DNA of 64,000 bases from Leptogranulimonas caecicola (GTDB lineage: Bacteria; Actinomycetota; Coriobacteriia; Coriobacteriales; Atopobiaceae). Below, in pieces: positions 35,436-43,341 of the stretch. The stretch spans positions 680,001 to 744,000 of the forward strand of contig NZ_AP025285.1 of NCBI RefSeq assembly GCF_023168405.1. Direction: 5' to 3'. Position numbers and translations under genes: made by a program. Below the pieces are notes generated by a model. It saw nothing but the letters and a program-made list of their open reading frames with translations. It did not search any database and had not been told where the DNA came from. Within the stretch, counting starts at the first letter, position 1; each line of letters begins with the position of its first letter.

Positions 35436-36023
35436 TTAGAGCGTTGCCTTTGCGATGGCGGCTTTGATCTCGTCAATGCCGGCGCCGGTGGCAGAGGAGC
35501 TCACCAAAAGATCCGACGGCTCCATCCCCAGCTCCTTGGCGATCAAGGACCTTTGGCGCCCCTGTTGCGAGCGGCTGAGCTTATCGGCTTTAGTAAGCAC
35601 GATTTGCAAGGGGTAGTCGCCTTCTTGGAGGAAGGCCACCATGTCGCGGTCGAGGGCAGAGGGCTCGTGGCGTATGTCTATCAAAGAGATCACCAGGTTG
35701 AAGCTGCGCTCCTGGCCAAAGTAGCCGGCGATGAGGTCTGCCCACCGTTGCTTTTCTGAGCCGCTGACGGCTGCATAACCGTAACCGGGCAGATCCACTA
35801 GATAGATGCCGTCCACATCATAGAAGTTGATAGTGGCCGTTTTGCCGGGCTTGGCGCTTACCTTGGCCAACGCCTTGCGACCTACCAGCCGGTTGAGCAG
35901 GGACGACTTGCCCACGTTGGAGCGCCCAACAATGGCTACCTCGGGACGAGCGGCCTCTGGCAGCTGTTCAGCAGTGCCAAAGGCCGCCTCGAAGCGGGCG
36001 TCAGAATAGTTGATCTTTGCCAT
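35436..36023 (-). CDS. engB: ribosome biogenesis GTPase YihA/EngB
   Basis: This is a 195-residue TrmE-Era-EngA-type GTPase needed for 50S assembly. G1 is GRSNVGKSSL, G2 lies in SAKPGKTATIN, G3 is DLPGYG, G4 is TKADK and G5 is SSATGAG. All are canonical and the length is normal. It is upstream of cysK on the same strand with a gap of about 90 nt. Confidence 0.96.
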   Translation of the reverse strand: MAKINYSDARFEAAFGTAEQLPEAARPEVAIVGRSNVGKSSLLNRLVGRKALAKVSAKPGKTATINFYDVDGIYLVDLPGYGYAAVSGSEKQRWADLIAGYFGQERSFNLVISLIDIRHEPSALDRDMVAFLQEGDYPLQIVLTKADKLSRSQQGRQRSLIAKELGMEPSDLLVSSSATGAGIDEIKAAIAKATL

Positions 36024-36260
36024 AGGGATGCCTTTCTATGCGCGTCTCTGTTCATGATGCCCGACTCGACGGCCTGCTATGGCCCCGGTGCATATATTTG
36101 CGGATTCTTCTGTTAAAAAAGTGCGTTGGCCTCCATTCAGCCTACTACCAGGGTTGTAGGGACAGCCGCGCTTCTAAAATGAGCTGAAGAGGAGTCACGC
36201 AGGTTTCTTTTAGGGACCTGTGGATTTGGTTCCACACATATCCACAAGGAAGGGATACCC

Positions 36261-37991
36261 ATGGAAAAGACCATCCAGGAGCGCGCGCAGCTCTGGAAAG
36301 AGAATGTCGACGAACCTGAGCTCATCGCCGAGCTTGAGGATCTGTTGGCCAAGAACGATGAAGATTCTATTGTCGATGCCTTCTATCGCGATCTGGAGTT
36401 TGGCACCGCCGGCCTTCGCGGCGTGCTGGGCGTAGGCACCAACCGCATGAACGTCTACACCGTCTCCCAGGCCACCCAAGGCCTGGCAGACTATCTGAAC
36501 GCCCACTTCGAGAACCCTTGCGTGGCCATCATGCGCGACTCGCGCAACAAGGGCGAGGAGTTTGTGAAGGCCGCTGCCAGCGTGCTCGCCGCCAACGGCG
36601 TGAAGTCTTTGGTGGCTCCTCGCATCGAGCCGGTGCCCGTGCTCTCCTTCACCACCCGTCATCTGGAGTGCTCGGCAGGCATCGTCATCACTGCCTCCCA
36701 CAACCCCGCTCCCTACAACGGCTACAAGGTCTACGGTCCCGACGGCTGCCAGATCGCCAATGAGGCTGCCGACGAGATCCAGGATTCCATCAACAAGACC
36801 GACATCTTCAACGGCGTGAAGACCATGGACTTTGGTCAAGCCGAGGAGCAGGGCCTGGTGAGCTGGATCCCCGATCAGGTCATCGAGGACTACCTGGACG
36901 CCATCCAGACCGTCTCTGTTCCTGGCTGCGTGGCCGAGGACGGCTCCTTCAAGGTGGTCTACACCCCGCTCAACGGAAGCGGCCTGGAGTGCGTCACCAA
37001 GATTTTGTCTCGCGTAGGCATCGACAACGTGGTGGTAGTGCCTGAGCAAAAAGAGCCCAACGGCGATTTCCCCACCTGCCCCTATCCCAACCCCGAGATC
37101 CGCGAGGCTCTGCAAAAGGGTTTGGAGCTCTGCGACGAGGTCAAGCCCGACCTGCTTCTGGCCACTGACCCCGACGCCGACCGCGTGGGCGTCGCCGTGC
37201 CTCACAACGGCGACTACAAACTGCTCTCCGGCAACGAGGTAGGCGTCCTGCTTATCGACTGGCTCACCCGCCTCAAGCAGGAGGCTGGCGAGGACGTCGC
37301 CCGCAAGGTGGCCGTCTCCACCATCGTCTCCAGCTCCATGCCGGACGCGCTGGCCGCCCACTACGGCTTCGAGATGCGCCGCGTGCTCACCGGCTTCAAG
37401 TACATCGGCGGCCAGATCGACATGCTCACCTCCAAGGGCGAGGGCGACCGCTACCTGCTGGGCTTCGAGGAGTCCTACGGCTATCTGGCCGGCACCCACG
37501 CTCGCGACAAGGATGCCGTGGTCACTTCCATGCTCATCTGCGAGATGGCCGGCTGGTATGCCAAGCAGGGCAAAGACCTCTACGAGGCCATGGACGAGCT
37601 CTACCGCGAGTTTGGCTTCTACCTCAACGGCGTGGTGAACGTCACCTTCCCCGGCGCCGCTGGCGCCGACAAGATGGCTTCCATCATGGCCGGCCTGCGC
37701 GAGCAGCAGCCTGCCACCATCGCCGGCTACGACGTCGAGGGCTATACCGACTACGCCTCGGGCGTCGAGATGCCCATCGTCTACAAGGATCCTGAGGACC
37801 CCATCCAGATCCTGCCCTCCGCCAACGTGCTGGAGTTCCGCCTCGCTGGCGGCCACAAGGTCATCGTGCGCCCCTCGGGCACCGAGCCCAAGATCAAGGC
37901 GTACCTGTTCTCTGTGGGCGAGACCCGCGAAGAGGCCGAGGCCGTCCAGGACAAGCTGGCCATCGACGCCAAGGAGAACCTGCTGGCCTAA
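36261..37991 (+). CDS. phosphosugar mutase (phosphoglucomutase/phosphomannomutase)
   Basis: This is a 576-residue alpha-D-phosphohexomutase that interconverts hexose 1- and 6-phosphates. The phosphoserine loop is TASHNPAPYNGYK, the metal loop is DPDADRVG, the sugar loop is GFEESYGYL, and the phosphate site is RPSGTEPKIK. Codon use is very biased to C- and G-ending codons and the start follows AAGGAAGGG, suggesting high expression. It supplies sugar 1-phosphates for nucleotide sugars used in envelope synthesis. Confidence 0.95.
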   Translation: MEKTIQERAQLWKENVDEPELIAELEDLLAKNDEDSIVDAFYRDLEFGTAGLRGVLGVGTNRMNVYTVSQATQGLADYLNAHFENPCVAIMRDSRNKGEEFVKAAASVLAANGVKSLVAPRIEPVPVLSFTTRHLECSAGIVITASHNPAPYNGYKVYGPDGCQIANEAADEIQDSINKTDIFNGVKTMDFGQAEEQGLVSWIPDQVIEDYLDAIQTVSVPGCVAEDGSFKVVYTPLNGSGLECVTKILSRVGIDNVVVVPEQKEPNGDFPTCPYPNPEIREALQKGLELCDEVKPDLLLATDPDADRVGVAVPHNGDYKLLSGNEVGVLLIDWLTRLKQEAGEDVARKVAVSTIVSSSMPDALAAHYGFEMRRVLTGFKYIGGQIDMLTSKGEGDRYLLGFEESYGYLAGTHARDKDAVVTSMLICEMAGWYAKQGKDLYEAMDELYREFGFYLNGVVNVTFPGAAGADKMASIMAGLREQQPATIAGYDVEGYTDYASGVEMPIVYKDPEDPIQILPSANVLEFRLAGGHKVIVRPSGTEPKIKAYLFSVGETREEAEAVQDKLAIDAKENLLA

Positions 37992-38036
37992 GCGCGCTCC
38001 TAAGGGGATCCGCGGCGCCGTGCGCGCCCTACTGAA

Positions 38037-38074
38037 GAAGGCACCTCATCTTTTGAGATGGCGTGCCTTCTCTT
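38037..38074 (+). terminator. rho-independent terminator after the phosphosugar mutase
   Basis: The arms GAAGGCAC and GTGCCTTC enclose a second stem CATCT/AGATG and are followed by TCTTGTG. Confidence 0.75.
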
Positions 38075-38147
38075 GTGCATCCAATGAGAGACAACGCTCT
38101 CTGAGCCACGGGAGGCCTTGAGAGGGCAGGACGCCCGTTGGCCTCCT

Positions 38148-38160
38148 TGCCGAGAAACCC
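38148..38160 (-). repeat. dispersed 13-mer copy, exact
   Basis: On the minus strand GGGTTTCTCGGCA starts six bases after the stop of the C39-like gene, in the same orientation as that gene. Confidence 0.8.
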
Positions 38161-38166
38161 TTGGCC

Positions 38167-39297
38167 TCAGGACTTGGCAGCGGCGCTAAACCTGAAGGCA
38201 CTAGAGAGGTCGGAGGCTACGGTCGCCGGATCCCACTGATGGGCGCTGTTGGCCGTGGAGGCGGGATCGTAGACCTTGAGAGCGCCATCGTCGCCGGGAG
38301 CCAAAAGCACCCAGTGGGCGGTGGCGCCTAGAGCCCCGCCGCTGGTCTGGGCTACCACGTATGCGTTGTCTTTGAGGGCATCGGCGAGCACAGAGACCTG
38401 GTTGCCGGCTTGAGAGGCTCCTTGCGTGCCGCTCTGAGCGCTGGAGCTATCGGAAGACTGCGAGGATTCGCCAGAGGTGGCGGAGGCGATATCCAGCGGC
38501 GTGATGGTGACGCCTAGGTCGGAGCTCTTCTCGGTAAAGAAAGAGGGATCGGTGCCTGAGTCCCCGGTGGCCTTGGAGGCATCGGCTGCCAGCTTGGCGA
38601 TGGCGGCAGGGGAGAGGTCGGGGCTGCCGGTAAGGGCCATGATCGCCATAGAGGCGGCTACTGGGCCTGAACCTGCAGTGGCCATATAGCCGTCGCCGTA
38701 GCTGCGGTAGCCCCACTGAAGATCCCAATCAAACAGCTCGGGGACGGTGCCTGCGGTGAGGTCGCCGGTGTAGGCGGCGGGCTCTTGGGAGTCGGCGTCT
38801 TTGCCGGCGGTGGGCCAGTTGTAGACAAAGGAGACTGCGCCAGGCTCTGCCAGGGCAAGAGAAAGCAGGGACTCGGGATAGTTCTCTGGATGCTGAGCCA
38901 GCTCTTCGATTTGCTGGGCGCGGGCGAGGGCCTGGGAGTAGCCGGTTTTAAGGTCGTTGGGCATCTGCTCTGAGACTTGAGGGGCCTCAGGCGCGGCTTC
39001 TTGGGGATGCGAGCAGGAGGCCACCCAAAAGATGATAAGGACGATCACAATAAGGATGGCGGCGGCCAGCACGATGAAGTGAGGGTCTACGGCATTGATG
39101 CGCCCCCGGCGCCCCGCGAAGTTGATGGGGTGGCGCTGGAGCTGATAGCCGCTGGCGTTGCGCCGACGCTGGCTGGGGGTCTGCAGCCCGCGACCGTGGA
39201 GCTGCGGGGAGCCGGTGCGGCGGCGTTGGCGCGATCTGGAGGAATTGGTGTGCCTGAGCGGCGGACGCTCGCTTCCCAAATGTTGGTTCTCGTTCAT
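38167..39297 (-). CDS. membrane-anchored C39-like peptidase homologue with Cys-to-Ser change
   Basis: The protein has 376 residues. A basic, Arg/Gln-rich cytosolic N-terminal part is followed by one membrane helix (FIVLAAAILIVIVLIIFWVA) and an outside domain. That domain resembles peptidase C39_2: FDWDLQWGYRSYGDG, then the nucleophile block ATAGSGPVAASMA, and AHWVLLAPGDDGALKVYDP with the histidine and aspartate. The family block is normally GCGPT, but here Ser210 replaces the cysteine. Cysteine peptidase activity is unlikely, and a serine nucleophile in this fold would be unusual. A Ser/Gln-rich insert lies around residues 270-295. The start at 39297 follows GAGGGGG. It may be a substrate-binding or scaffold protein at the cell surface. 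Confidence 0.75.
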   Translation of the reverse strand: MNENQHLGSERPPLRHTNSSRSRQRRRTGSPQLHGRGLQTPSQRRRNASGYQLQRHPINFAGRRGRINAVDPHFIVLAAAILIVIVLIIFWVASCSHPQEAAPEAPQVSEQMPNDLKTGYSQALARAQQIEELAQHPENYPESLLSLALAEPGAVSFVYNWPTAGKDADSQEPAAYTGDLTAGTVPELFDWDLQWGYRSYGDGYMATAGSGPVAASMAIMALTGSPDLSPAAIAKLAADASKATGDSGTDPSFFTEKSSDLGVTITPLDIASATSGESSQSSDSSSAQSGTQGASQAGNQVSVLADALKDNAYVVAQTSGGALGATAHWVLLAPGDDGALKVYDPASTANSAHQWDPATVASDLSSAFRFSAAAKS

Positions 39298-39640
39298 AAA
39301 TCCCCCTCGATACGTAATAGCGCGATGGTTCGAATAGAGCTCAATTAGATCCATGATAGCTTCTTTAGACAAGGGCTAAAAAATAGTCATGTTCTTGGGC
39401 TTCAGGAACCTGGTTGCTGCCGATAAAAACACCGATGGCCGAAGGATTTCTACCGTTGGCCGTGCCTCAATTGTTACGAAACAATCAATAGACAGCCATT
39501 AAGTGCATCAAAACTCTTTTGACAAGCCAAACTCTTTCTAAATCGCTCGGATTTCTCTTATGAGAGAGATGGGCCTTTCATACATCGTGATGCATGAAAG
39601 GTCTCCAGCACCAAAGGATTTGCGCGGAAAGGAGGAGCTC
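39298..39640. other. divergent region between the C39-like gene and argR
   Basis: No gene is seen. TTGACA at 39519-39524 is a good -35 candidate for argR, but no matching -10 lies 17 nt away. I looked for an ArgR box (TGAAT-N4-ATTCA type) and found none that is convincing. The stretch is AT-richer than the flanking genes. Confidence 0.4.
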
Positions 39641-40075
39641 TTGGTTAAGGGACGCAACGATCGTCAAGACGCGATCCGCGAGATCGTGCGCAGCAAGAGC
39701 ATCCGTACCCAGCGCGTGCTGGTCCAAGAGCTTGAGGCTGAGGGCTATGTATGCACTCAGGCTACCGTCTCTCGCGACATTGCAGACATGGGTTTGCGCA
39801 AGCTTCCTGAGGGCGTGTACGTGTTGGCTGAGGACCTCCATCTTCAGCGCATGGTTTCTGAGCTGGTTATCGGCGTGACCGCATCCAGCAGCTTGGTGCT
39901 GGTGAAAGCCCAGCCAGGCACTGCCTCTGGCATCGCTGCCGCCATCGATGCGGCAGATCTCCCAGAAGTGGTGGGAACCTTGGCGGGCAATGACACCATT
40001 TTGGTGGTGGCCACTTCCCCTGAGGCAGCTCAGGCCTTTGAGAAGCACATAGACAAGCTTCGCAACTTCCGATGA
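39641..40075 (+). CDS. argR: arginine repressor ArgR
   Basis: This is a 144-residue regulator. The winged-helix N-terminal domain has TQATVSRDIADMGLRKL as its recognition helix, and the C-terminal hexamer domain carries the arginine site (GTLAGNDTILVV). The start is TTG at 39641, directly after AAAGGAGGAGCTC; the frame runs open 27 codons further up without any site. It is followed by argG and argH, which it presumably represses in the presence of arginine. Confidence 0.94.
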   Translation: MVKGRNDRQDAIREIVRSKSIRTQRVLVQELEAEGYVCTQATVSRDIADMGLRKLPEGVYVLAEDLHLQRMVSELVIGVTASSSLVLVKAQPGTASGIAAAIDAADLPEVVGTLAGNDTILVVATSPEAAQAFEKHIDKLRNFR

Positions 40076-40121
40076 TAGCGGCCATCCGGTGATGTGATCC
40101 CGGGTGTCCGCGCCCCAGACC

Positions 40122-40182
40122 CCAACCGCACTAGGGTATGGCGCCCTGGTGGGTTGGCCGCACCGTTGGTAGGTCCCAACGG
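40122..40182 (+). promoter_or_regulatory. structured leader between argR and argG
   Basis: Nested inverted repeats are seen: CCAACC (40122-40127) with GGTTGG (40152-40157) around AGGG/CCCT, followed by a second hairpin CCGTTGG/CCAACGG (40163-40182). No T-run follows, so a simple terminator is unlikely. It may be an attenuator, an mRNA stability element or an ArgR-independent control. I do not recognise a known riboswitch. Confidence 0.4.
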
Positions 40183-40282
40183 GCGGGCAGTCCTCAAGCA
40201 ACGACTTCAAAAACTACATAGTCGTCTTTCACAGCTTTATTTAAGGCTTGTGATTGTCTCGGATCTCGCGAAGGAGCTTCTC

Positions 40283-41629
40283 ATGACTCACACTGCTACT
40301 GCCTCTACTGCCGCCCAGACCTCTGCCCCCAAGGGCAAAGTAGTGCTTGCCTATTCCGGCGGCTTGGACACCTCCTGTTTGATTCCTTGGCTTCAGGAAC
40401 AAGGTTACGAGGTGGTGACTGCTATTGCTGCCTTGGGCCAGCCCGGTTCCTCCGACATCGACGCCATCGCCCAGAAGGCCATCTCGCTGGGTGCGGTGGC
40501 TTCCTATGCCATCGATATGCGTGAGGAATTCACTGAGGACGTCTGTGCCTGCGCCATCAAGGCCAATGCGCTTTATGAGAACAAGTACCCTTTGCTCTCC
40601 GCACTTTCGCGTCCGGTGATCTGCAAGCACATGGTAGACATCGCCCACAAGGAGGGCGCTGTGGCCATCGCCCATGGCTGCACCGGCAAGGGCAACGACC
40701 AGGTACGTTTCGAGCTGGAGTGCAAGGCGCTCGATCCCAATCTGGAGATCTTGGGCCCGGTGCGCGACTGGGACCTGCTCACCCGCTCCCAGGAGATCGA
40801 GTACTGTGCTGACCACGGTCTTTTTATCGAGGTCACCAAAGAGTCTCCCTACTCCATCGACGAGAACGTCTGGGGTCGCGCCATCGAGTGCGGCGTGCTG
40901 GAAAATCCCTGGAACGAGCCACCGGCAGACGTCTGGGTCATGACTGCGGATCCCCTCGAGGCGCCCGACCAGCCCGTTGACATTGTGATCTCCTTCGAGG
41001 CCGGCAAACCCTGCGCCCTCAACGGCGAAAATCTGGGCATGCTGGAGCTCATCACCAAGCTCAACCACATTGCCGGCGAGGCGGGTTTTGGCCGCATCGA
41101 CATGATCGAAGACCGCGTCATCGGCATCAAGAGCCGCGAGTGCTACGAGCAGCCCGCCGCCCTCACCCTTATCAAGGCCCATCAAGCCCTGGAGAGCCTC
41201 TGCTTGCCTGGCGATGTGCTCAATACCAAGCTGGAGCTGGAGCATCAGTGGGCCAAGCAGGTCTATAGCGGCCTTTGGTACAGCCCCTTGAAAGACGCGT
41301 TGGACGCCTTCTTCGAGGCCACCCAAAAGACCGTCACCGGCGATGTGCGCTTGCGCCTTTACAAGGGTTCCTGCACGGTCATTGGCACCAAGTCTGCTCA
41401 CTCCATGTACGACTTTGGTCTGGCCACCTATGACGAGGGCGACACCTACGACCGCACTGCCGCCAAGGGCTTCATGGATCTCTTTGGCCTGCCCAACAAG
41501 GTCTGGGCCCAGCGCTCGCTGGAGGAGCTGGCAGAGTCTGCAGATGCGACCGACGCCTTCCTGCACACCCCGCTGGTCTTGAGCGTCGAGGCTGCCGGGG
41601 CTCCCGCCCAGGTGAAGTCCTTCTCTTAA
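40283..41629 (+). CDS. argG: argininosuccinate synthase
   Basis: This is a 448-residue ATP-dependent enzyme joining citrulline and aspartate. The PP-loop is LAYSGGLDTSC, GCTGKGNDQVRFE forms the citrulline/aspartate site, and SPYSIDENVWGRAIE is conserved. The start at 40283 follows AAGGAGCTTCTC. With argH and argR it forms the last two steps of arginine synthesis. No carbamoyltransferase or ornithine genes are nearby, so citrulline may come from elsewhere. Confidence 0.97.
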   Translation: MTHTATASTAAQTSAPKGKVVLAYSGGLDTSCLIPWLQEQGYEVVTAIAALGQPGSSDIDAIAQKAISLGAVASYAIDMREEFTEDVCACAIKANALYENKYPLLSALSRPVICKHMVDIAHKEGAVAIAHGCTGKGNDQVRFELECKALDPNLEILGPVRDWDLLTRSQEIEYCADHGLFIEVTKESPYSIDENVWGRAIECGVLENPWNEPPADVWVMTADPLEAPDQPVDIVISFEAGKPCALNGENLGMLELITKLNHIAGEAGFGRIDMIEDRVIGIKSRECYEQPAALTLIKAHQALESLCLPGDVLNTKLELEHQWAKQVYSGLWYSPLKDALDAFFEATQKTVTGDVRLRLYKGSCTVIGTKSAHSMYDFGLATYDEGDTYDRTAAKGFMDLFGLPNKVWAQRSLEELAESADATDAFLHTPLVLSVEAAGAPAQVKSFS

Positions 41630-41768
41630 AAACCCACCCTACCTCTCGTCACAGGAGCGCAGGCTTTTGGTGCAGCGACTCGGGCCAAAAGCCTGCGCAT
41701 CTGTCGTTAAGATTCCTTGCCGATACACGCCGCCATCCCAGATGGCGCCATGCCAGAAAGTAGGACCT

Positions 41769-43202
41769 ATGAGCCAGACAGAGACCGCCTCAAACGCTGC
41801 GCCCTTATGGGGCGGTCGTTTCTCGGCAACGCCTGAAGGCGCCCTGGAGCTCTTTGGAGCCTCGTTGGGCTTTGACCAGCGGCTGTGGCCCTACGATATC
41901 GCCGGATCGCGCGCTCATGCCAAGATGCTGGGAGCCCAAGAGATCCTTTCTGCACAAGACGTGGATGCGATCCTTCAAGGGCTCGACCAGGTGGCCGCTG
42001 CCATCAAGGCAGGAGAACTCGCCTTTGACCCGGCTCAAGACGAAGACGTGCACATGGCGGTGGAACGGGAGCTCACAGCCAGGATCGGCGCTGCGGGAGG
42101 CAGGCTGCATACCGGCAGGTCGAGAAACGACCAGTCGGTCACAGACCTTCGCCTCTTTGCCAAGGATCAGGCGTGGGCGCTCTGGGAAGCCCTGGGCGCG
42201 CTGGCGGAGGCCTGCATTGCCAGGGCTCGGCAGGAGATGGGCGTGGTGATGCCCGGCTACACGCACCTGCAGCCGGCGCAGCCAGTGCTTTTCTCCCATC
42301 ATCTTCTGGCCTATGGATGGATGTTTTTGCGGGATATGGAGCGCATGGCGCAGGCTGCGGCTGCAGCCGACAAGTCGCCTTTGGGAGCTGCAGCGCTGGC
42401 AGGCACCACCTACCCGCTGGACCGCTTCCAAACGGCCTCTGAGCTGGGCATGAGCGCGCCTATTCCCAACTCTATGGACGCAGTGGCAGACCGCGACTTT
42501 GCCGCAGATCTCATCTACGCCTGCTCCATGGCCCAGATGCACCTGTCGCGCCTCTGCGAGGAGCTGGTCGTCTGGTCTTCTGCCGAGTTTGGCTTCATCG
42601 AGATGGACGACGCCCACTCCACTGGCTCCTCCATCATGCCTCAAAAGAAAAACCCCGACTTTTGCGAGCTGGTGCGCGGCAAGACCGGCCGCGTCTATGG
42701 CGACCTCATGAGCCTGCTTACGGTGCTCAAAGGCCTGCCGCTCACCTACGACAAGGACCTTCAAGAGGACAAGGAGCCGCTCTTTGATGCTGTAGACACC
42801 GTGGCGGGATCGGTGGACGCCTGCTGCGGCATGATCGCCACCATGAAGGTGAAGCGCGACGCCATGGCTTCTGCCAGCCACGAGGGCTATATGGCCGCTA
42901 CTGATCTAGCCGATTACCTGGTGGGGCAAGGCATGCCTTTCCGCGAGGCCCACGGGGTGGTGGGGCGCCTGGTGGCCGACTGCGTAGCGCAAGGCCTTAC
43001 CCTCCAGCAGCTCACCTTAGACGAGCTGCGCAGCTATTCGCCCCTCTTCGACCAAGGGGCTCTGGAGGCAGTGAAGATCGACCAAGTGGTGGCCCAACGC
43101 ACCACCTACGGAGGCACCGCTCCTGTCGCCGTGGAGCACCAGCTTCAAGAGATCCAGGAGGCGTTGGCCTCCCAGCGGCAGTCGCGCATCCAAGCCTCCT
43201 AA
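41769..43202 (+). CDS. argH: argininosuccinate lyase
   Basis: The enzyme has 477 residues and cleaves argininosuccinate to arginine and fumarate. It shows WGGRFS at the N terminus, HTGRSRNDQ, MPGYTHLQPAQP, and the fumarase-family signature GSSIMPQKKNPD. The length is normal with no fused acetyltransferase. The start at 41769 has only a weak site (AGGACCT). It ends at a very strong terminator shared with the convergent PBP gene. Confidence 0.97.
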   Translation: MSQTETASNAAPLWGGRFSATPEGALELFGASLGFDQRLWPYDIAGSRAHAKMLGAQEILSAQDVDAILQGLDQVAAAIKAGELAFDPAQDEDVHMAVERELTARIGAAGGRLHTGRSRNDQSVTDLRLFAKDQAWALWEALGALAEACIARARQEMGVVMPGYTHLQPAQPVLFSHHLLAYGWMFLRDMERMAQAAAAADKSPLGAAALAGTTYPLDRFQTASELGMSAPIPNSMDAVADRDFAADLIYACSMAQMHLSRLCEELVVWSSAEFGFIEMDDAHSTGSSIMPQKKNPDFCELVRGKTGRVYGDLMSLLTVLKGLPLTYDKDLQEDKEPLFDAVDTVAGSVDACCGMIATMKVKRDAMASASHEGYMAATDLADYLVGQGMPFREAHGVVGRLVADCVAQGLTLQQLTLDELRSYSPLFDQGALEAVKIDQVVAQRTTYGGTAPVAVEHQLQEIQEALASQRQSRIQAS

Positions 43203-43241
43203 CTGCTTCAACCTTTGGGGGCGCGGGTTTATCGGCAGCAA

Positions 43242-43290
43242 AAAGGGCTTCTTGGCAGGAATCGCTCCTTGCCGAGAAGCCCTTTGCTTT
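43242..43290. terminator. long terminator hairpin between argH and PBP1A, with motif variants
   Basis: AAAGGGCTTCTTGGCAGGA pairs over nearly its full length with TCCTTGCCGAGAAGCCCTTT, with a 5-nt loop, followed by GCTTT. The right arm holds TGCCGAGAAGCCC, a one-base variant of the dispersed motif. Another variant (GGGTTTATCGGCA) lies at 43225-43237. Confidence 0.85.
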
Positions 43291-43341
43291 AGGGGTCGCG
43301 CGCGTGGGCGTAGACTCAAAGCCAGCGAAGTGCTGGGATGT

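Noticed and set aside
36210-37856. 548-codon open frame on the minus strand opposite the phosphosugar mutase, and similar long antisense frames opposite the SDR, PBP1A, argG and tyrS genes
   Set aside because: These mirror strong third-position G/C bias of the true genes, have His/Val/Leu-rich compositions with no recognisable domain, and lack ribosome sites.
39298-40282. ArgR operator boxes near argR and argG
   Set aside because: Only weak partial matches to the TGAAT-N4-ATTCA pattern were present; not enough to call.
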